From assembly GCA_015060245.1 (NCBI GenBank), contig SUYU01000011.1:1-64000 (forward strand): a stretch of DNA of 64,000 nt. The letters are read 5' to 3'. The notes under the pieces are model-generated. The model worked only from the letters and a program-made list of their open reading frames with translations. It was not told the origin of the DNA and made no database searches. The stretch comes from Bacteroidales bacterium. GTDB taxonomy: Bacteria > Bacteroidota > Bacteroidia > Bacteroidales > UBA932. The translations under genes were made by a program, and so were the position numbers. Shown piece after piece: positions 1 to 8,695 of this stretch (the first letter of the stretch is position 1; each line of letters starts with the position of its first letter).

Positions 1-94
1 CGTTCCAACTCAGCGTCTCAAAATCATCCTCTGTATAGTTTCCTGCTGCACCTGAAGCCTTGAAGAGTTCGTTGTTCTCTGTGTTTGAATTCAT
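1..94 (-). CDS. Type II topoisomerase B subunit, N-terminal fragment (ParE/GyrB-like)
   Basis: Only the first 31 codons lie inside the window; the gene starts at the ATG whose complement is at 92-94 and runs off the left edge. The visible peptide starts MNSNTENNELFKASG and continues NYTEDDFETLSWN. An N-terminus with YTED followed by a D/S-W segment is what Bacteroidetes topoisomerase IV subunit B proteins show just before their HIRRRPGMYIG ATPase entry motif, which would come next. ParE is preferred over GyrB on that memory alone. The reading frame and start are clear, but the product name is an inference from a very short stretch. Confidence 0.5.
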   Translation of the reverse strand, partial: MNSNTENNELFKASGAAGNYTEDDFETLSWN

Positions 95-119
95 TTGGTC
101 TTTTCTTGAAAATATCCTG

Positions 120-127
120 CAAAGATA
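120..127 (-). promoter_or_regulatory. Promoter -7 box for the topoisomerase gene
   Basis: The minus strand reads TATCTTTG, a match to the Bacteroidetes TAnnTTTG -7 element, about 26 bases before the start codon. No clean TTTG -33 box is seen at 19-21 bases, so only half of the promoter is supported. Confidence 0.4.
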
Positions 128-153
128 ATCAAAAAAAGTGAGCAACGCTTATC

Positions 154-1404
154 TTATGGGCAACGAATCTGTCCGTTGCCCTCTATAATATATTTGTAAG
201 TGGTTAGTTCGGCAAGGGCCATTGGGCCTCTGGCGTGCATTTTCTGGGTGGAGATACCTATTTCTGCGCCAAATCCGAACTGTGCCCCATCGGTAAAGGC
301 TGTAGATACATTTGCATATACGCAGGCGGCGTCAACCTCTCTCTGGAAACGCCTGATTGCTGCAGAGTCATCGGAAATTATGCACTCGCTGTGCTTTGAA
401 CTGTATTTTGCAATGTGCGCAAGGGCCTCATCAATACTGCCTACAGTGCGTATGCTCATTTTGTAGTCAAGAAACTCGGTTCCGTAATGGCTCTCTGTTG
501 CAGGTTGCAGAAGAGAGTCGGGATAATGGCCTGCGAGGGCATTGTAAGCCTGTTTGTCGGCATATATTACAACACTCTTTCCTGCCAGTGGCATACAGAG
601 TGAAGGAAGGTCGCACAGACGCTCCCCATGTATCAGAAGCGAGTCAAGGGCATTGCAGACACTTACCCTTCGGGTCTTTGCATTTTCAATTATGGCACTT
701 CCTTTCTTTACATCTCCCGACAAATCAAAATATGTGTGGCATATGCCTGCTCCTGTCTCAATTACCGGAACCCTGGAGTTCTGGCGCACATAGTTTATCA
801 ATTGGCTGCTGCCTCTGGGTATGATGAGGTCAACCAGTCCCACGGCATTGAGCAATTGCGCTGTAGCCTCCCTGCTTGATGGCAGGAGTGTGCACACAGC
901 GGCATTCACACCATGTGAGGCAAGCACTCCGTGGATTATTTCCACTATTTTGCGGTTGGTGCACTCTGCGTCTGAACCGCCTTTGAGGAGCGAGGCATTG
1001 CCGCTCTTCAGACATAATGAAAATACATCTGCCGTTACATTGGGCCGTGCTTCGTAGATTACACCAATGACTCCGAACGGTACAGTTATTTTGCTAATAC
1101 TCATGCCGTTCGGCCTTGTATAACTGTCAAGAGTCCTGCCAAGAGGGGAGGGGAGAGTTGCCACATGCTCCATATCATCTGCTATGGCGCATATTCTCTC
1201 TTCTGTAAGTTTGAGGCGGTCATACTTGGGGTTGGCCTTGTCCATACATTCAAGGTCAAGAGCATTGGCCTCCATAATTGAGCCACATGCGTTGCGAAGG
1301 GCATGGGCTGTGTCAACAAGGATTGAATTTATTTTGGAGTCTGTAAGCGAAACGAGTTCCAGGGCTGACCTGGAACTCATCTCCATAATTTCCTGGAGAG
1401 TCAT
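154..1404 (-). CDS. proA: Glutamate-5-semialdehyde dehydrogenase (gamma-glutamyl phosphate reductase)
   Basis: A cytoplasmic NADPH-dependent enzyme that reduces gamma-glutamyl phosphate to glutamate-5-semialdehyde, the second step of proline synthesis. The 416 residues match the usual ProA length. The family signature [10 protein letters not shown], with its catalytic cysteine, lies near residue 222, preceded by the substrate-binding [12 protein letters not shown] segment. It is the last gene of the minus-strand run metY-metX-thrA-asd-proB-proA and begins only three bases after the proB stop, so it is almost certainly cotranscribed and perhaps translationally coupled with proB, which makes its labile substrate. 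Its final codons contain an 8-bp hairpin (158-181). No odd residues were seen. Confidence 0.95.
   Translation of the reverse strand: MTLQEIMEMSSRSALELVSLTDSKINSILVDTAHALRNACGSIMEANALDLECMDKANPKYDRLKLTEERICAIADDMEHVATLPSPLGRTLDSYTRPNGMSISKITVPFGVIGVIYEARPNVTADVFSLCLKSGNASLLKGGSDAECTNRKIVEIIHGVLASHGVNAAVCTLLPSSREATAQLLNAVGLVDLIIPRGSSQLINYVRQNSRVPVIETGAGICHTYFDLSGDVKKGSAIIENAKTRRVSVCNALDSLLIHGERLCDLPSLCMPLAGKSVVIYADKQAYNALAGHYPDSLLQPATESHYGTEFLDYKMSIRTVGSIDEALAHIAKYSSKHSECIISDDSAAIRRFQREVDAACVYANVSTAFTDGAQFGFGAEIGISTQKMHARGPMALAELTTYKYIIEGNGQIRCP
158..181 (-). other. Hairpin at the 3' end of proA
   Basis: A perfect 8-bp inverted repeat (GGGCAACG and its complement) with an 8-base loop overlaps the last proA codons. 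It is not followed directly by a U-run (a T7 stretch comes about 20 bases later), so it may be an imperfect terminator or mRNA 3'-end stabiliser for the operon. Confidence 0.3.
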
Positions 1405-1407
1405 TTT

Positions 1408-2184
1408 TCAAATATTTGAGGGTTCAAATCTGGTGCAGACGGTATCTTCCGGATAATCTATGAGTTTGAGAATAATGTCCTCATGGCGTCCGTTGGCTAT
1501 TATTACAGGTATGCCCTTGTCGGCCACACTGTGGGCTATACGTGATTTTGTAACCATTCCACCGCGTCCGAATGCCGATTTTCCGGCTTGGATATATTGC
1601 GTCATATCATCCGATGCGGAGAGCACTTTGCGTATTACTCTGCTCTTCGGATCAAGAGGATTGCCATTGTATATCCCATCAATATTGCTCAAAAGTATGA
1701 GCAGGTCAACACCCATCATTTCGGCCATAATGCCCGACAGTTCATCATTGTCGGTAAACATCAGTTCCGTAATGGAGAGCGTGTCATTCTCATTTATGAT
1801 TGGAATGACGCGCTCTTTGAGCATTACCTCCATGCAGTTCTGCTGGTTGCTGTAATGGTCAGCCTTGTCAAGCCCCTCCTTTGTGGTAAGGACCTGACCG
1901 CAGATTATGCTGTGCTCACGGAACATGGTGTAGTATTTGCCCATAAGTTTGGCCTGCCCTATGGCAGAATAGAGTTGACGTGACGAGACCTCATCAAGCG
2001 TATGGTTCATCTTGATTTCGCTGCGGCCCGAAGCCACAGCACCGGATGATACCAGAATAACCTCCATTCCGCGTTTGTGTAGAGCAGCCAACTGGTCAAC
2101 GATTGCCGACATGCGGGTAACATCAAGGGTTCCGTCGGGGCGAGTCAATACATTGCTCCCGACTTTTACGGCTATACGTTTCAT
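1408..2184 (-). CDS. proB: Glutamate 5-kinase, short form without PUA domain
   Basis: Phosphorylates glutamate with ATP to gamma-glutamyl phosphate, the committed step of proline synthesis. The 258 residues cover the amino-acid-kinase fold only: KVGSNVL near the N-terminus, the SGAVASG loop, NENDTLS, and LLSNIDGIYNGNP. The E. coli enzyme is about 367 residues because it carries a C-terminal PUA domain, absent here; the stop codon comes right after the kinase fold, so this is a short form rather than a frameshift. In characterised enzymes loss of PUA alters proline feedback and assembly, so regulation may differ. It starts 22 bases after asd and ends 3 bases before proA. Confidence 0.93.
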   Translation of the reverse strand: MKRIAVKVGSNVLTRPDGTLDVTRMSAIVDQLAALHKRGMEVILVSSGAVASGRSEIKMNHTLDEVSSRQLYSAIGQAKLMGKYYTMFREHSIICGQVLTTKEGLDKADHYSNQQNCMEVMLKERVIPIINENDTLSITELMFTDNDELSGIMAEMMGVDLLILLSNIDGIYNGNPLDPKSRVIRKVLSASDDMTQYIQAGKSAFGRGGMVTKSRIAHSVADKGIPVIIANGRHEDIILKLIDYPEDTVCTRFEPSNI

Positions 2185-2206
2185 ATGTGGGAAAAGTGGG
2201 GCAGCG

Positions 2207-3358
2207 TTACGCTATGAATCCTTTCTTGTAAAGAAGTTCAGCAATCTGAACTGCGTTGGTGGCTGCACCTTTTCTGAGGTTGTCGGCTACACACCATAGG
2301 TTCAAGCCATTTTCAAGGCTCGGATCCCTTCTGATTCTGCCTACAAATACCTCATCCCTCTCCTCTGAGTAGAGCGGCATTGGATATGGAAGTTGCTGCA
2401 ATTGGGCAAATTCAGCCTCTTTGGCCGATTTGTCAATGGCACCCTTGTTTGCATTCTTGCCTGTTCTGCATGCCTCCTTTACACTCTCCTCTCCAATTGC
2501 AGGATTCTGCTCATCACCGTTTGGCGCAACATTGTCAATTACTGCAACACCCGGAGTGTTTCTCAATATCTCTACAACCTCCTTGTCGTCAAAAGGTTTT
2601 TCAAACTCAAGGTTGATTGATTCTGCGTGGCCGCCCAAGACAGGGATTCTCACTGCTGTAGGAGAGACCTTGATCTGCTCATCCCTCATGATCTTACGGG
2701 TCTCATTTACCATCTTCATCTCCTCTTTGGTGTAACCGTTCTCAAGGAACTTGTCAATGTGCGGAAGCATGTTGAGGTCAATCTGGTACGGATATGCGCA
2801 TTTGTATTCTCCGCCAATGATGTTCTCTTCAATGCCGTTCCATCTCTTCCTCTCTTCTACCAATTGGTCTACAGCCTTTTGTCCGGTACCTGTAATACAT
2901 TGGTATGTAGAGACTACAATTCTTTTGATTCTGTATTTTTTGTGCAGATCGGCTATTGCCACGAGCATCTGTATTGTAGAACAGTTGGGGTTTGCAATAA
3001 TCATGTCATCCTTGCCTATCACATCACCGTTTATCTCTGGAATTACAAGTTTCTTGTCGGGATCCATTCTCCAGCATGCCGAGTTGTCTACAACCCTGCA
3101 GCCTGCTTTTGCAAATTCTGGTGCATAGACCTTTGAAGCATCGCTTCCTGCTGAAAAGATTGCAAGTACAGGTTTCATTCCAATTGCCTCCTCCGGAGTT
3201 ACAACTTCATACTCTTTTCCCTTGAACAATACCTTCTTGCCTTTGGATCTTGCCGATGCTACAGGTATAAGTTCACTGATTGGAAAATCTCTCTCTTCTA
3301 GGACTTTTAACATTTTGGAGCCTACCAGTCCTGTTGCTCCCACTACTGCTACTTTCAT
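2207..3358 (-). CDS. asd: Aspartate-semialdehyde dehydrogenase
   Basis: Reduces aspartyl-4-phosphate to aspartate semialdehyde, the branch point to homoserine and to lysine/diaminopimelate. At 383 residues it is slightly long for the family. The nucleotide-binding GATGLVG is at the N-terminus, the catalytic cysteine sits in NPNCST near residue 126, and the catalytic-histidine segment is GGHAESIN. It lies between thrA (70-base gap upstream) and proB (22-base gap downstream) on the same strand. Its placement next to the bifunctional aspartokinase is biochemically natural, since ThrA makes its substrate and consumes its product. No -7 box was recognised in the 70-base gap, so it is probably read from the upstream promoter. 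Confidence 0.95.
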   Translation of the reverse strand: MKVAVVGATGLVGSKMLKVLEERDFPISELIPVASARSKGKKVLFKGKEYEVVTPEEAIGMKPVLAIFSAGSDASKVYAPEFAKAGCRVVDNSACWRMDPDKKLVIPEINGDVIGKDDMIIANPNCSTIQMLVAIADLHKKYRIKRIVVSTYQCITGTGQKAVDQLVEERKRWNGIEENIIGGEYKCAYPYQIDLNMLPHIDKFLENGYTKEEMKMVNETRKIMRDEQIKVSPTAVRIPVLGGHAESINLEFEKPFDDKEVVEILRNTPGVAVIDNVAPNGDEQNPAIGEESVKEACRTGKNANKGAIDKSAKEAEFAQLQQLPYPMPLYSEERDEVFVGRIRRDPSLENGLNLWCVADNLRKGAATNAVQIAELLYKKGFIA

Positions 3359-3428
3359 TTTATATAGTTTTTAAACTTGGTACTTATTTTAATAAAAACC
3401 GGCATTAATTGCCTTTGTGCCGCGGCTG

Positions 3429-5927
3429 CTATTTCAAAATGTCGTTCAACAATCCGCTGGCAGTCTGACGGGCACCTGCGCCCGCACCCTTGATAACCAC
3501 TCCGTTAGGATAGTACTCTGTTGTAATGAGCATTGCATTGTCACTGCCCTCCAAAGAGTAGAAAGGATGGCTTGAGTCAACCTCAATAAGACCTACTCTG
3601 TAAACCGGTTTTTCACCCTCTTTGCTCTTGTCGAGAGTTGCAGCAAAACGGAGTTTCCTTCCGTTGGCCGCAGCATTGTCGTACATAGCCTTGAGGTTAG
3701 CCTCTTCAGCCTCGAGTCCTGCATAGAAACTCTCCTGGTCCTCTGCAAATGTGGCGCCTTTAGGCTCAAGAAGGGAGTGTGGAACAAATCCCTGAAAATC
3801 GATATCTGCACGCTCAATCTGCTCTCCAGCCTCTCTGGCCGATATTATGAACTTCCTCAATACATCAGTTCCCGACAGATCAAGTCTGGGGTCCGGCTCT
3901 GTGTAGCCCAACTCCTTGGCCTCCTTTACAAGTGTTGCAAAGGATTTCTGTGTGTTGTAGCAACTGAACAGGTAGTTCAAAGTGCCGCTAACTATACCCT
4001 CAATCTTGAGTATGCGGTCGCCGCTGTTGATTATCTGCCTTATCATTGCCAATACAGGTTGTGCTGCACATACGGTTGTCTCATATCTGTAGTTTACACC
4101 CTCGGCCAATGCGTTGTTGAAGAGTTCGCAGTACGAGTCGTAACTCAATGAGTTGGCAATCTTGTTGCAGGCTACAACAGAGAACTTGTTCCTGAACAGG
4201 TCTACATATGTTCCCGCAATCTCCTTGCTTGCTGTACAGTCAACAAAGATTGAGTTGCTCAACTTGAGTTTGCCAATAGCCTCAATGAACAGGTTGCCTG
4301 TCTGGTGCTGTGATTTTGACTGCACAGGCTCTCCGCCTTCCAATTGTGCAAGCATCTGCTCTTCTGTTCCCAGTGCAATGCCGTTTCTGTTGAGAATATA
4401 CTTTTTGCTGTTGCAAAGGCCGCATACCACAAGTTCTTTGCCCAAAGTCTTGAGCAGGAACTCCCTCTTTTCGCGTATAATCTGTACCAATGCCTTTGAC
4501 ACTGTGCCGTAACCTGCAATGAAGAGGTTTATGCGGTGTGCGTTGCTTGTAAAGAACTCCTCATGGATTGCACGGATGGCATCATTCACATACTCGGTCT
4601 GTACAACGGCCGATACATTCTTCTCCGAAGAGCCCTGGGCAATAGCCCTTATATTTATTCCCTCACGTCCCAGTGCATCAAACATCTTTCCGCTGGCACC
4701 CGACTGGTTCTTCATGTCATCACCTACAAGAGAGATGATTGAGAAGCCCTTCTCTACACGTAGAGGGTCAACTTTACCCAAAGAGATCTCATAGGCAAAG
4801 AGTTCGTCGGTGGCTTTTTTGGCCTTGTCGGCATCAGCCTCATCAATTGCTATGCACATTGTGTGTACAGATGATGCCTGGGTAATGAGGATGATGTTTA
4901 CATTGTTCTTTGAAAGAGTGTCAAACAATCTGCTTGAATAGCCCGGAATTCCTACCATTCCACTTCCCTCCATGGAGAGAAGTGCTATCTTGTTCGAACT
5001 TGAAATTCCCTTTATCTTGTTGTTTCCCTCAGGCGGATTGCGCTCGATGAGCGTTCCGGGATCCGAAGGCTCAAATGTATTCTTTACATATATTGGAATG
5101 CCCTGCTTTACCACCGGCTGTATAGTTGGCGGATAGACAACCTTGGCTCCAAAGTGTGAAAGTTCAAGTGCCTCCTTGTATGAGATGTTCCTGATAGGGT
5201 GTGCCTGTGGAACAATACGCGGGTCTGCGGTCATCATTCCGCAAACGTCTGTCCAGATCTCAAGAATGCGGGCCTGTACGCCAACAGCAATGATGGATGC
5301 GGTGTAGTCGGAACCTCCGCGCCCCAAGGTGGTGGTTCTGCCCTTAAGGTCCATGGCTATGAAACCGGGCATTATGAACAACTTATGTGAGCAACTCTCA
5401 AAAAACTCCTTGATATTCTTTCCTGTAACATCAGAAATCACAGCATTCTTGCCGGCAATCTCCTCTGTTTTGATAAGATCTCTTGAGTCTTTCCATAGGT
5501 GGCTTATATTTAGAGATTTGAGTTTTGCGCTTATGATTTTTGTAGAGAGCAGTTCTCCAAAACTTACAATATGGTCGAGACTCAGGCTGCTCAACTCCTT
5601 CAACAGGTAAACGCCTTTGCATATCTCCCTCAACTCGTTGAAGAGCGCTGCACACTCCTCCTTTATTGCGCTTGAATCGTCATTTACAATCAGTTCGTCA
5701 ATCAAGTCAATATGTCTCTGCTCCAACTTGTCAATAATTCCGGTGTAAGAGTCATCCTGAGCAAGAGCGGCCTTGCCTATGGCTATAAGTTGGTCTGTAC
5801 ATCCGCTGATGGCTGAAGTTACAACAATTGTCTTGTCTTTTGTCAAGGCCTCCCTTACAATGGCTATGACTTTATTTATGTTCTGGGCGTTGGCTACTGA
5901 ACTTCCGCCAAATTTCATTACTTGCAT
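3429..5927 (-). CDS. thrA: Bifunctional aspartokinase / homoserine dehydrogenase
   Basis: One polypeptide carries the first and third steps of the aspartate family pathway: phosphorylation of aspartate, and NAD(P)H-dependent reduction of aspartate semialdehyde to homoserine. The 832 residues match ThrA/MetL length. The N-terminal kinase opens with MKFGGSSVANA. Two ACT-type regulatory repeats lie around residues 315-460 (GMVGIPGYSSRLFDTL, then GDDMKNQSGASGKMFDALG). The dehydrogenase follows with a GYGTVSKALV nucleotide loop and ends in GAGAGARQTASGLLNDI. Regulatory ACT repeats imply allosteric control by threonine or methionine; its place in an operon with metX and metY rather than thrB/thrC makes a methionine role plausible, but this is inference. 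It starts 13 bases after the metX stop. Confidence 0.95.
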   Translation of the reverse strand: MQVMKFGGSSVANAQNINKVIAIVREALTKDKTIVVTSAISGCTDQLIAIGKAALAQDDSYTGIIDKLEQRHIDLIDELIVNDDSSAIKEECAALFNELREICKGVYLLKELSSLSLDHIVSFGELLSTKIISAKLKSLNISHLWKDSRDLIKTEEIAGKNAVISDVTGKNIKEFFESCSHKLFIMPGFIAMDLKGRTTTLGRGGSDYTASIIAVGVQARILEIWTDVCGMMTADPRIVPQAHPIRNISYKEALELSHFGAKVVYPPTIQPVVKQGIPIYVKNTFEPSDPGTLIERNPPEGNNKIKGISSSNKIALLSMEGSGMVGIPGYSSRLFDTLSKNNVNIILITQASSVHTMCIAIDEADADKAKKATDELFAYEISLGKVDPLRVEKGFSIISLVGDDMKNQSGASGKMFDALGREGINIRAIAQGSSEKNVSAVVQTEYVNDAIRAIHEEFFTSNAHRINLFIAGYGTVSKALVQIIREKREFLLKTLGKELVVCGLCNSKKYILNRNGIALGTEEQMLAQLEGGEPVQSKSQHQTGNLFIEAIGKLKLSNSIFVDCTASKEIAGTYVDLFRNKFSVVACNKIANSLSYDSYCELFNNALAEGVNYRYETTVCAAQPVLAMIRQIINSGDRILKIEGIVSGTLNYLFSCYNTQKSFATLVKEAKELGYTEPDPRLDLSGTDVLRKFIISAREAGEQIERADIDFQGFVPHSLLEPKGATFAEDQESFYAGLEAEEANLKAMYDNAAANGRKLRFAATLDKSKEGEKPVYRVGLIEVDSSHPFYSLEGSDNAMLITTEYYPNGVVIKGAGAGARQTASGLLNDILK

Positions 5928-5940
5928 AATAGTGGTACCT

Positions 5941-6987
5941 TTATAATATTTCTTTAAAAATCTCTGTTATCTGTTCCCATTCCAACAAAAAGCCGTCGTG
6001 ACCGAACATTGAGGTGATCTCCCGGTATTCTGCCCCGGCAATATGCTCTGTCATATATTTCTGCTCAGATGTAGGAAAGAGGTTGTCGCTGTCTATTCCG
6101 ATGCAGACCGTATGTGATGTAATCTGCTTCAAGGCATTTTCCACCCCAGAGCGGTTGCAGCCGATATTGTGGCTGTCGGTAAGGTCAAGCATGCTCAAAT
6201 ACGAATAGGCATCAAATCTGTCTACAAGTTTTTTGCCCTGATAGCGCTGGTATGATGCCGCCCTTGTTGCCCATACTGTATCATCTTGGGTCTCAGCCTG
6301 GGTGGTGTTGTATCCCTTGTAACTTCTGTATGAGATGAGTGCAAGCGAACGTGCTGCGGCCAATCCCTTTTTGCCTCCTTCGGCAAGCACCTTGCCGTTG
6401 CTGATGCTGTATTGTTGCTCCTCAAAAGTAGGGTCGGCATAGAGTGCCATCCTCTGTGATTCGTTGAATGCAGTTCCCCATGGAGTGACTCTGGCATTGC
6501 TGGCAAGCATTACAAGATTTTTGATGGCCTCCTTGTTCATGATGCTCCACTCGATTGCCTGAAATCCGCCCACGGATCCTCCAACCAGCATGTCAATTGA
6601 TTCAATGCCAAGTTCCTGGCGAAGAATCTCATGGCACTTTACAATGTCACGCACCGTAGTTTTGGGAAAGGATAGCAAATATGGCTTGCCGCTCCGGGGA
6701 TTTATTGAGAGAGGGGAGGTTGTTCCGTAGCATGATCCAAGTATGTTGGCGCAGATGATTGTGTATTTGCGCGGATCAAGGAACTTGCCCTCTCCTACAA
6801 GAGTGTCCCACCACTCGCAAGGGTTGGAGTTGGCAGTAAGGGCATGCGTTATCCACACAACCCTCCTGTTGCCGCTCTCCACTTTGCCGTACTCACGTGA
6901 TATGTGGTAGCATATCTCAAGTTCAGGCAGCACAGCGCCGCTCTCAAGTGTGAATTCCTTATTGTATTTGAATATGCGTTTTTCCAT
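5941..6987 (-). CDS. metX: Homoserine O-acetyltransferase
   Basis: Transfers an acetyl group from acetyl-CoA to homoserine, activating it for direct sulfhydrylation by MetY. The alpha/beta-hydrolase fold of 348 residues shows the nucleophile elbow as GGSVGGFQAIEW (the more common form is GGSMGGMQ) near residue 137 and a C-terminal catalytic-histidine segment, MFGHDGFLLE. The NPCEWWD segment after SNP near residue 55 is also characteristic. It begins 12 bases after the metY stop and ends 13 bases before thrA, so metY-metX-thrA form a tight unit. Acyl specificity is taken from the family; some MetX-like enzymes use succinyl-CoA and the sequence alone does not exclude this. Confidence 0.92.
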   Translation of the reverse strand: MEKRIFKYNKEFTLESGAVLPELEICYHISREYGKVESGNRRVVWITHALTANSNPCEWWDTLVGEGKFLDPRKYTIICANILGSCYGTTSPLSINPRSGKPYLLSFPKTTVRDIVKCHEILRQELGIESIDMLVGGSVGGFQAIEWSIMNKEAIKNLVMLASNARVTPWGTAFNESQRMALYADPTFEEQQYSISNGKVLAEGGKKGLAAARSLALISYRSYKGYNTTQAETQDDTVWATRAASYQRYQGKKLVDRFDAYSYLSMLDLTDSHNIGCNRSGVENALKQITSHTVCIGIDSDNLFPTSEQKYMTEHIAGAEYREITSMFGHDGFLLEWEQITEIFKEIL

Positions 6988-6999
6988 AATGGGCTTCTG

Positions 7000-8277
7000 T
7001 TACAAAACCTTCATTGCTTGTTCAAAATCTGCAATTATATCTTCAATATTCTCAATGCCGATGCACAGACGCAATGTTCCCGGTTTGATTCCCACATTCA
7101 GCAACTCCTGGTCGGTAAGTTGGGCATGGGTGGTTGTTGCCGGATGTGCCACAAGCGACTTGTTGTCACCAAGGTTGGCCAGAAGTGTAAATATCTTCAA
7201 CTGGTCCACAAAGGCGGCTGTATCCTGTCGGGAAGCCTTGAGGTCTACTGTAATTATGCCTCCAAAACCGTTCCTCAAATATTTTTTTGCATTGGCATGG
7301 GCCGGATGGCTCTCAAGTCCCGGGTAGTTCACCTTTTCAACTTTAGGATGGGCCTCAAGCCATTTGGCAAGGGCAAGAGCATTGTCACATACTCGTTGGG
7401 CGCGCAATGAGAGTGTTTCAACTCCGGTGAGCAACAGAAATGCGTTGAATGGACTCAAGCAGCATCCGTAGTCACGCAACATCTCTGAACGTGCTCTTAC
7501 CGCAAAGGCAGTTTTTCCAAAGTACTCGCTGTAACTCAAACCTTTGTATGCTGCAGCCGGCTGGGTAAACTGAGGGAAACGTCCGCATGCCCAGTCAAAT
7601 TTCCCGGCATCCACAACTATTCCGGCAATTGAGTTGCCGTGTCCGCCAATCCATTTTGTTGCGGAGTGGGTAATGATGTCGGCACCCCAATCTGCAGGAG
7701 CACACAAATATCCTCCGCATCCTACAGTGTTGTCCACTATCAACGGGAGATTGTGCTTTTTGCACACTTTGTGGAGCAGGTCAAAATCAGGTACGCTCAA
7801 ATCGGAATTGGCAATGGTCTCCACATAAACACCCTTTGTCTTCTCATCTATAAGCGCCTCAATCTCCTCTTCGTTCTGGCATTTGCAGAACTTTGTGGTA
7901 ATCCCCAAACGTGGCAGTGTGACCTTGAACTGGTTGTAGGTTCCTCCATAAAGAGAGAGGGAACTTATAATGTTGTCGCCTGCATCACACAGATTTACTA
8001 TCGCAAGGAACTGTGCGCTCATTCCCGAAGAGACTGCAACCGCTGCTGCACCATTCTCCAGTGCTGCTATCCTCTTCTCAAAAGTCTCTACAGTAGGGTT
8101 GTTTATTCTTGAATATATGTTCCCCGGCTCCTCAAGGGCAAAGAGTCTGCGGCCATGTTCAACGTTCTGGAATGCATAGGCCGCCGTCTGGTAAACAGGT
8201 GTTGCACAGGCTCCTGTTGTAGGGTCAGGGGTGTGTCCGGCATGAACCTGCAGTGTTTCAAATCTATATTGTGTCAT
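7000..8277 (-). CDS. metY: O-acetylhomoserine sulfhydrylase (PLP-dependent)
   Basis: Makes homocysteine from O-acetylhomoserine and sulfide. It is a cystathionine gamma-synthase-family PLP enzyme, 425 residues from the chosen start. The PLP lysine is in THSATKWIGGHG near residue 206, and the N-terminus (FETLQVHAGHTPDPTTGA) is typical of MetY rather than MetB. The frame extends 15 codons further upstream, but those codons overlap the structured leader and do not resemble the family, so the ATG at 8277 (MTQYRFETLQ) is chosen. It is the first gene of the six-gene operon and the one nearest the regulatory leader. Confidence 0.93.
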   Translation of the reverse strand: MTQYRFETLQVHAGHTPDPTTGACATPVYQTAAYAFQNVEHGRRLFALEEPGNIYSRINNPTVETFEKRIAALENGAAAVAVSSGMSAQFLAIVNLCDAGDNIISSLSLYGGTYNQFKVTLPRLGITTKFCKCQNEEEIEALIDEKTKGVYVETIANSDLSVPDFDLLHKVCKKHNLPLIVDNTVGCGGYLCAPADWGADIITHSATKWIGGHGNSIAGIVVDAGKFDWACGRFPQFTQPAAAYKGLSYSEYFGKTAFAVRARSEMLRDYGCCLSPFNAFLLLTGVETLSLRAQRVCDNALALAKWLEAHPKVEKVNYPGLESHPAHANAKKYLRNGFGGIITVDLKASRQDTAAFVDQLKIFTLLANLGDNKSLVAHPATTTHAQLTDQELLNVGIKPGTLRLCIGIENIEDIIADFEQAMKVL

Positions 8278-8298
8278 TTTTTTGCATTTTATTGGTTT

Positions 8299-8480
8299 TT
8301 CCCGACAGAGTGGCATCCACAATCTGTCCGGAGCGATATGTCATTTTAAAATTTGAGTCGTAATGGAGGTCCCCGTTATCCCCGCGAAAATCCTCCTGTA
8401 AAAAAGAACAGAGCATCTTAGCGATGCATTCGCATAGACATAGAACACACAGGAGACCCCACACCCGCTGTCCGGGAAGA
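8299..8480 (-). ncRNA. Structured leader RNA of the metY operon (candidate riboswitch)
   Basis: Between the promoter and metY the minus strand has about 320 nt of untranslated leader. The 5' strand TTCCC-G-GACAG (8478-8468) can pair with CTGTCGGGAA (8308-8299): ten pairs with one bulged G, closing a domain of about 180 nt. The same CTGTC can instead pair with GACAG at 8328-8324, forming a local hairpin with an inner GTGG/CCAC stem just before the start codon. Inside are CTCCTGT/ACAGGAG (8455-8449 with 8399-8393), a GCATC/GATGC hairpin (8427-8413) and GGAGG/CCTCC (8396-8392 with 8369-8365), the last two-strand element competing with the first. No SAM-I or SAM-II consensus core was recognised. 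Switching is inferred from mutually exclusive pairings; the ligand is unknown. Confidence 0.55.
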
Positions 8481-8607
8481 CAAAATTGAATTGATATGAA
8501 TGTGGAAGCCCATTTTTGCTTACAAATTGTAATCTTTTGTGTATAAATCTTGAGATTATTTAAATCAAATGACTTTTATAACCCTTTGCATAAGCCATTT
8601 GCGGAAA

Positions 8608-8638
8608 CAAATGTATGTAATAAATTTTAATCTGCAAA
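8608..8638 (-). promoter_or_regulatory. Promoter of the metY-metX-thrA-asd-proB-proA operon
   Basis: The minus strand has TTTG (8638-8635), a spacer of exactly 19 bases, then TACATTTG (8615-8608): a full match to the Bacteroidetes primary sigma consensus. Transcription should start near 8601, giving a leader of about 320 nt. The -33 box directly abuts the terminator of the upstream hydrogenase gene. Confidence 0.8.
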
Positions 8639-8640
8639 AT

Positions 8641-8674
8641 AAAATGAGGATGGTTTCATTGCCATCCTCATTTT
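8641..8674 (-). terminator. Intrinsic terminator of the hydrogenase gene
   Basis: A perfect 13-bp stem (AAAATGAGGATGG with its complement) and an 8-base loop lies 22 bases after the hydrogenase stop and ends in a T-rich stretch on the minus strand. It separates the hydrogenase transcript from the metY promoter immediately downstream. Confidence 0.8.
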
Positions 8675-8695
8675 AACAATCAAGTCAATCCTGAT

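Noticed and set aside
3401-3413. Short inverted repeat between thrA and asd as terminator
   Set aside because: The stem GGCA/TGCC is only 4 bp and the following stretch is weak; asd is most likely cotranscribed.
8264-8464. A 66-codon minus-strand frame through the metY leader
   Set aside because: It overlaps the predicted RNA structure and the metY start, begins with a low-complexity cysteine/leucine stretch and has no recognisable domain; the apparent peptide is more likely a by-product of a conserved RNA.
8299-8480. Assignment of the metY leader as a SAM-I or SAM-II riboswitch
   Set aside because: The conserved cores I know for these classes could not be found on either strand, so the leader is reported as unidentified.
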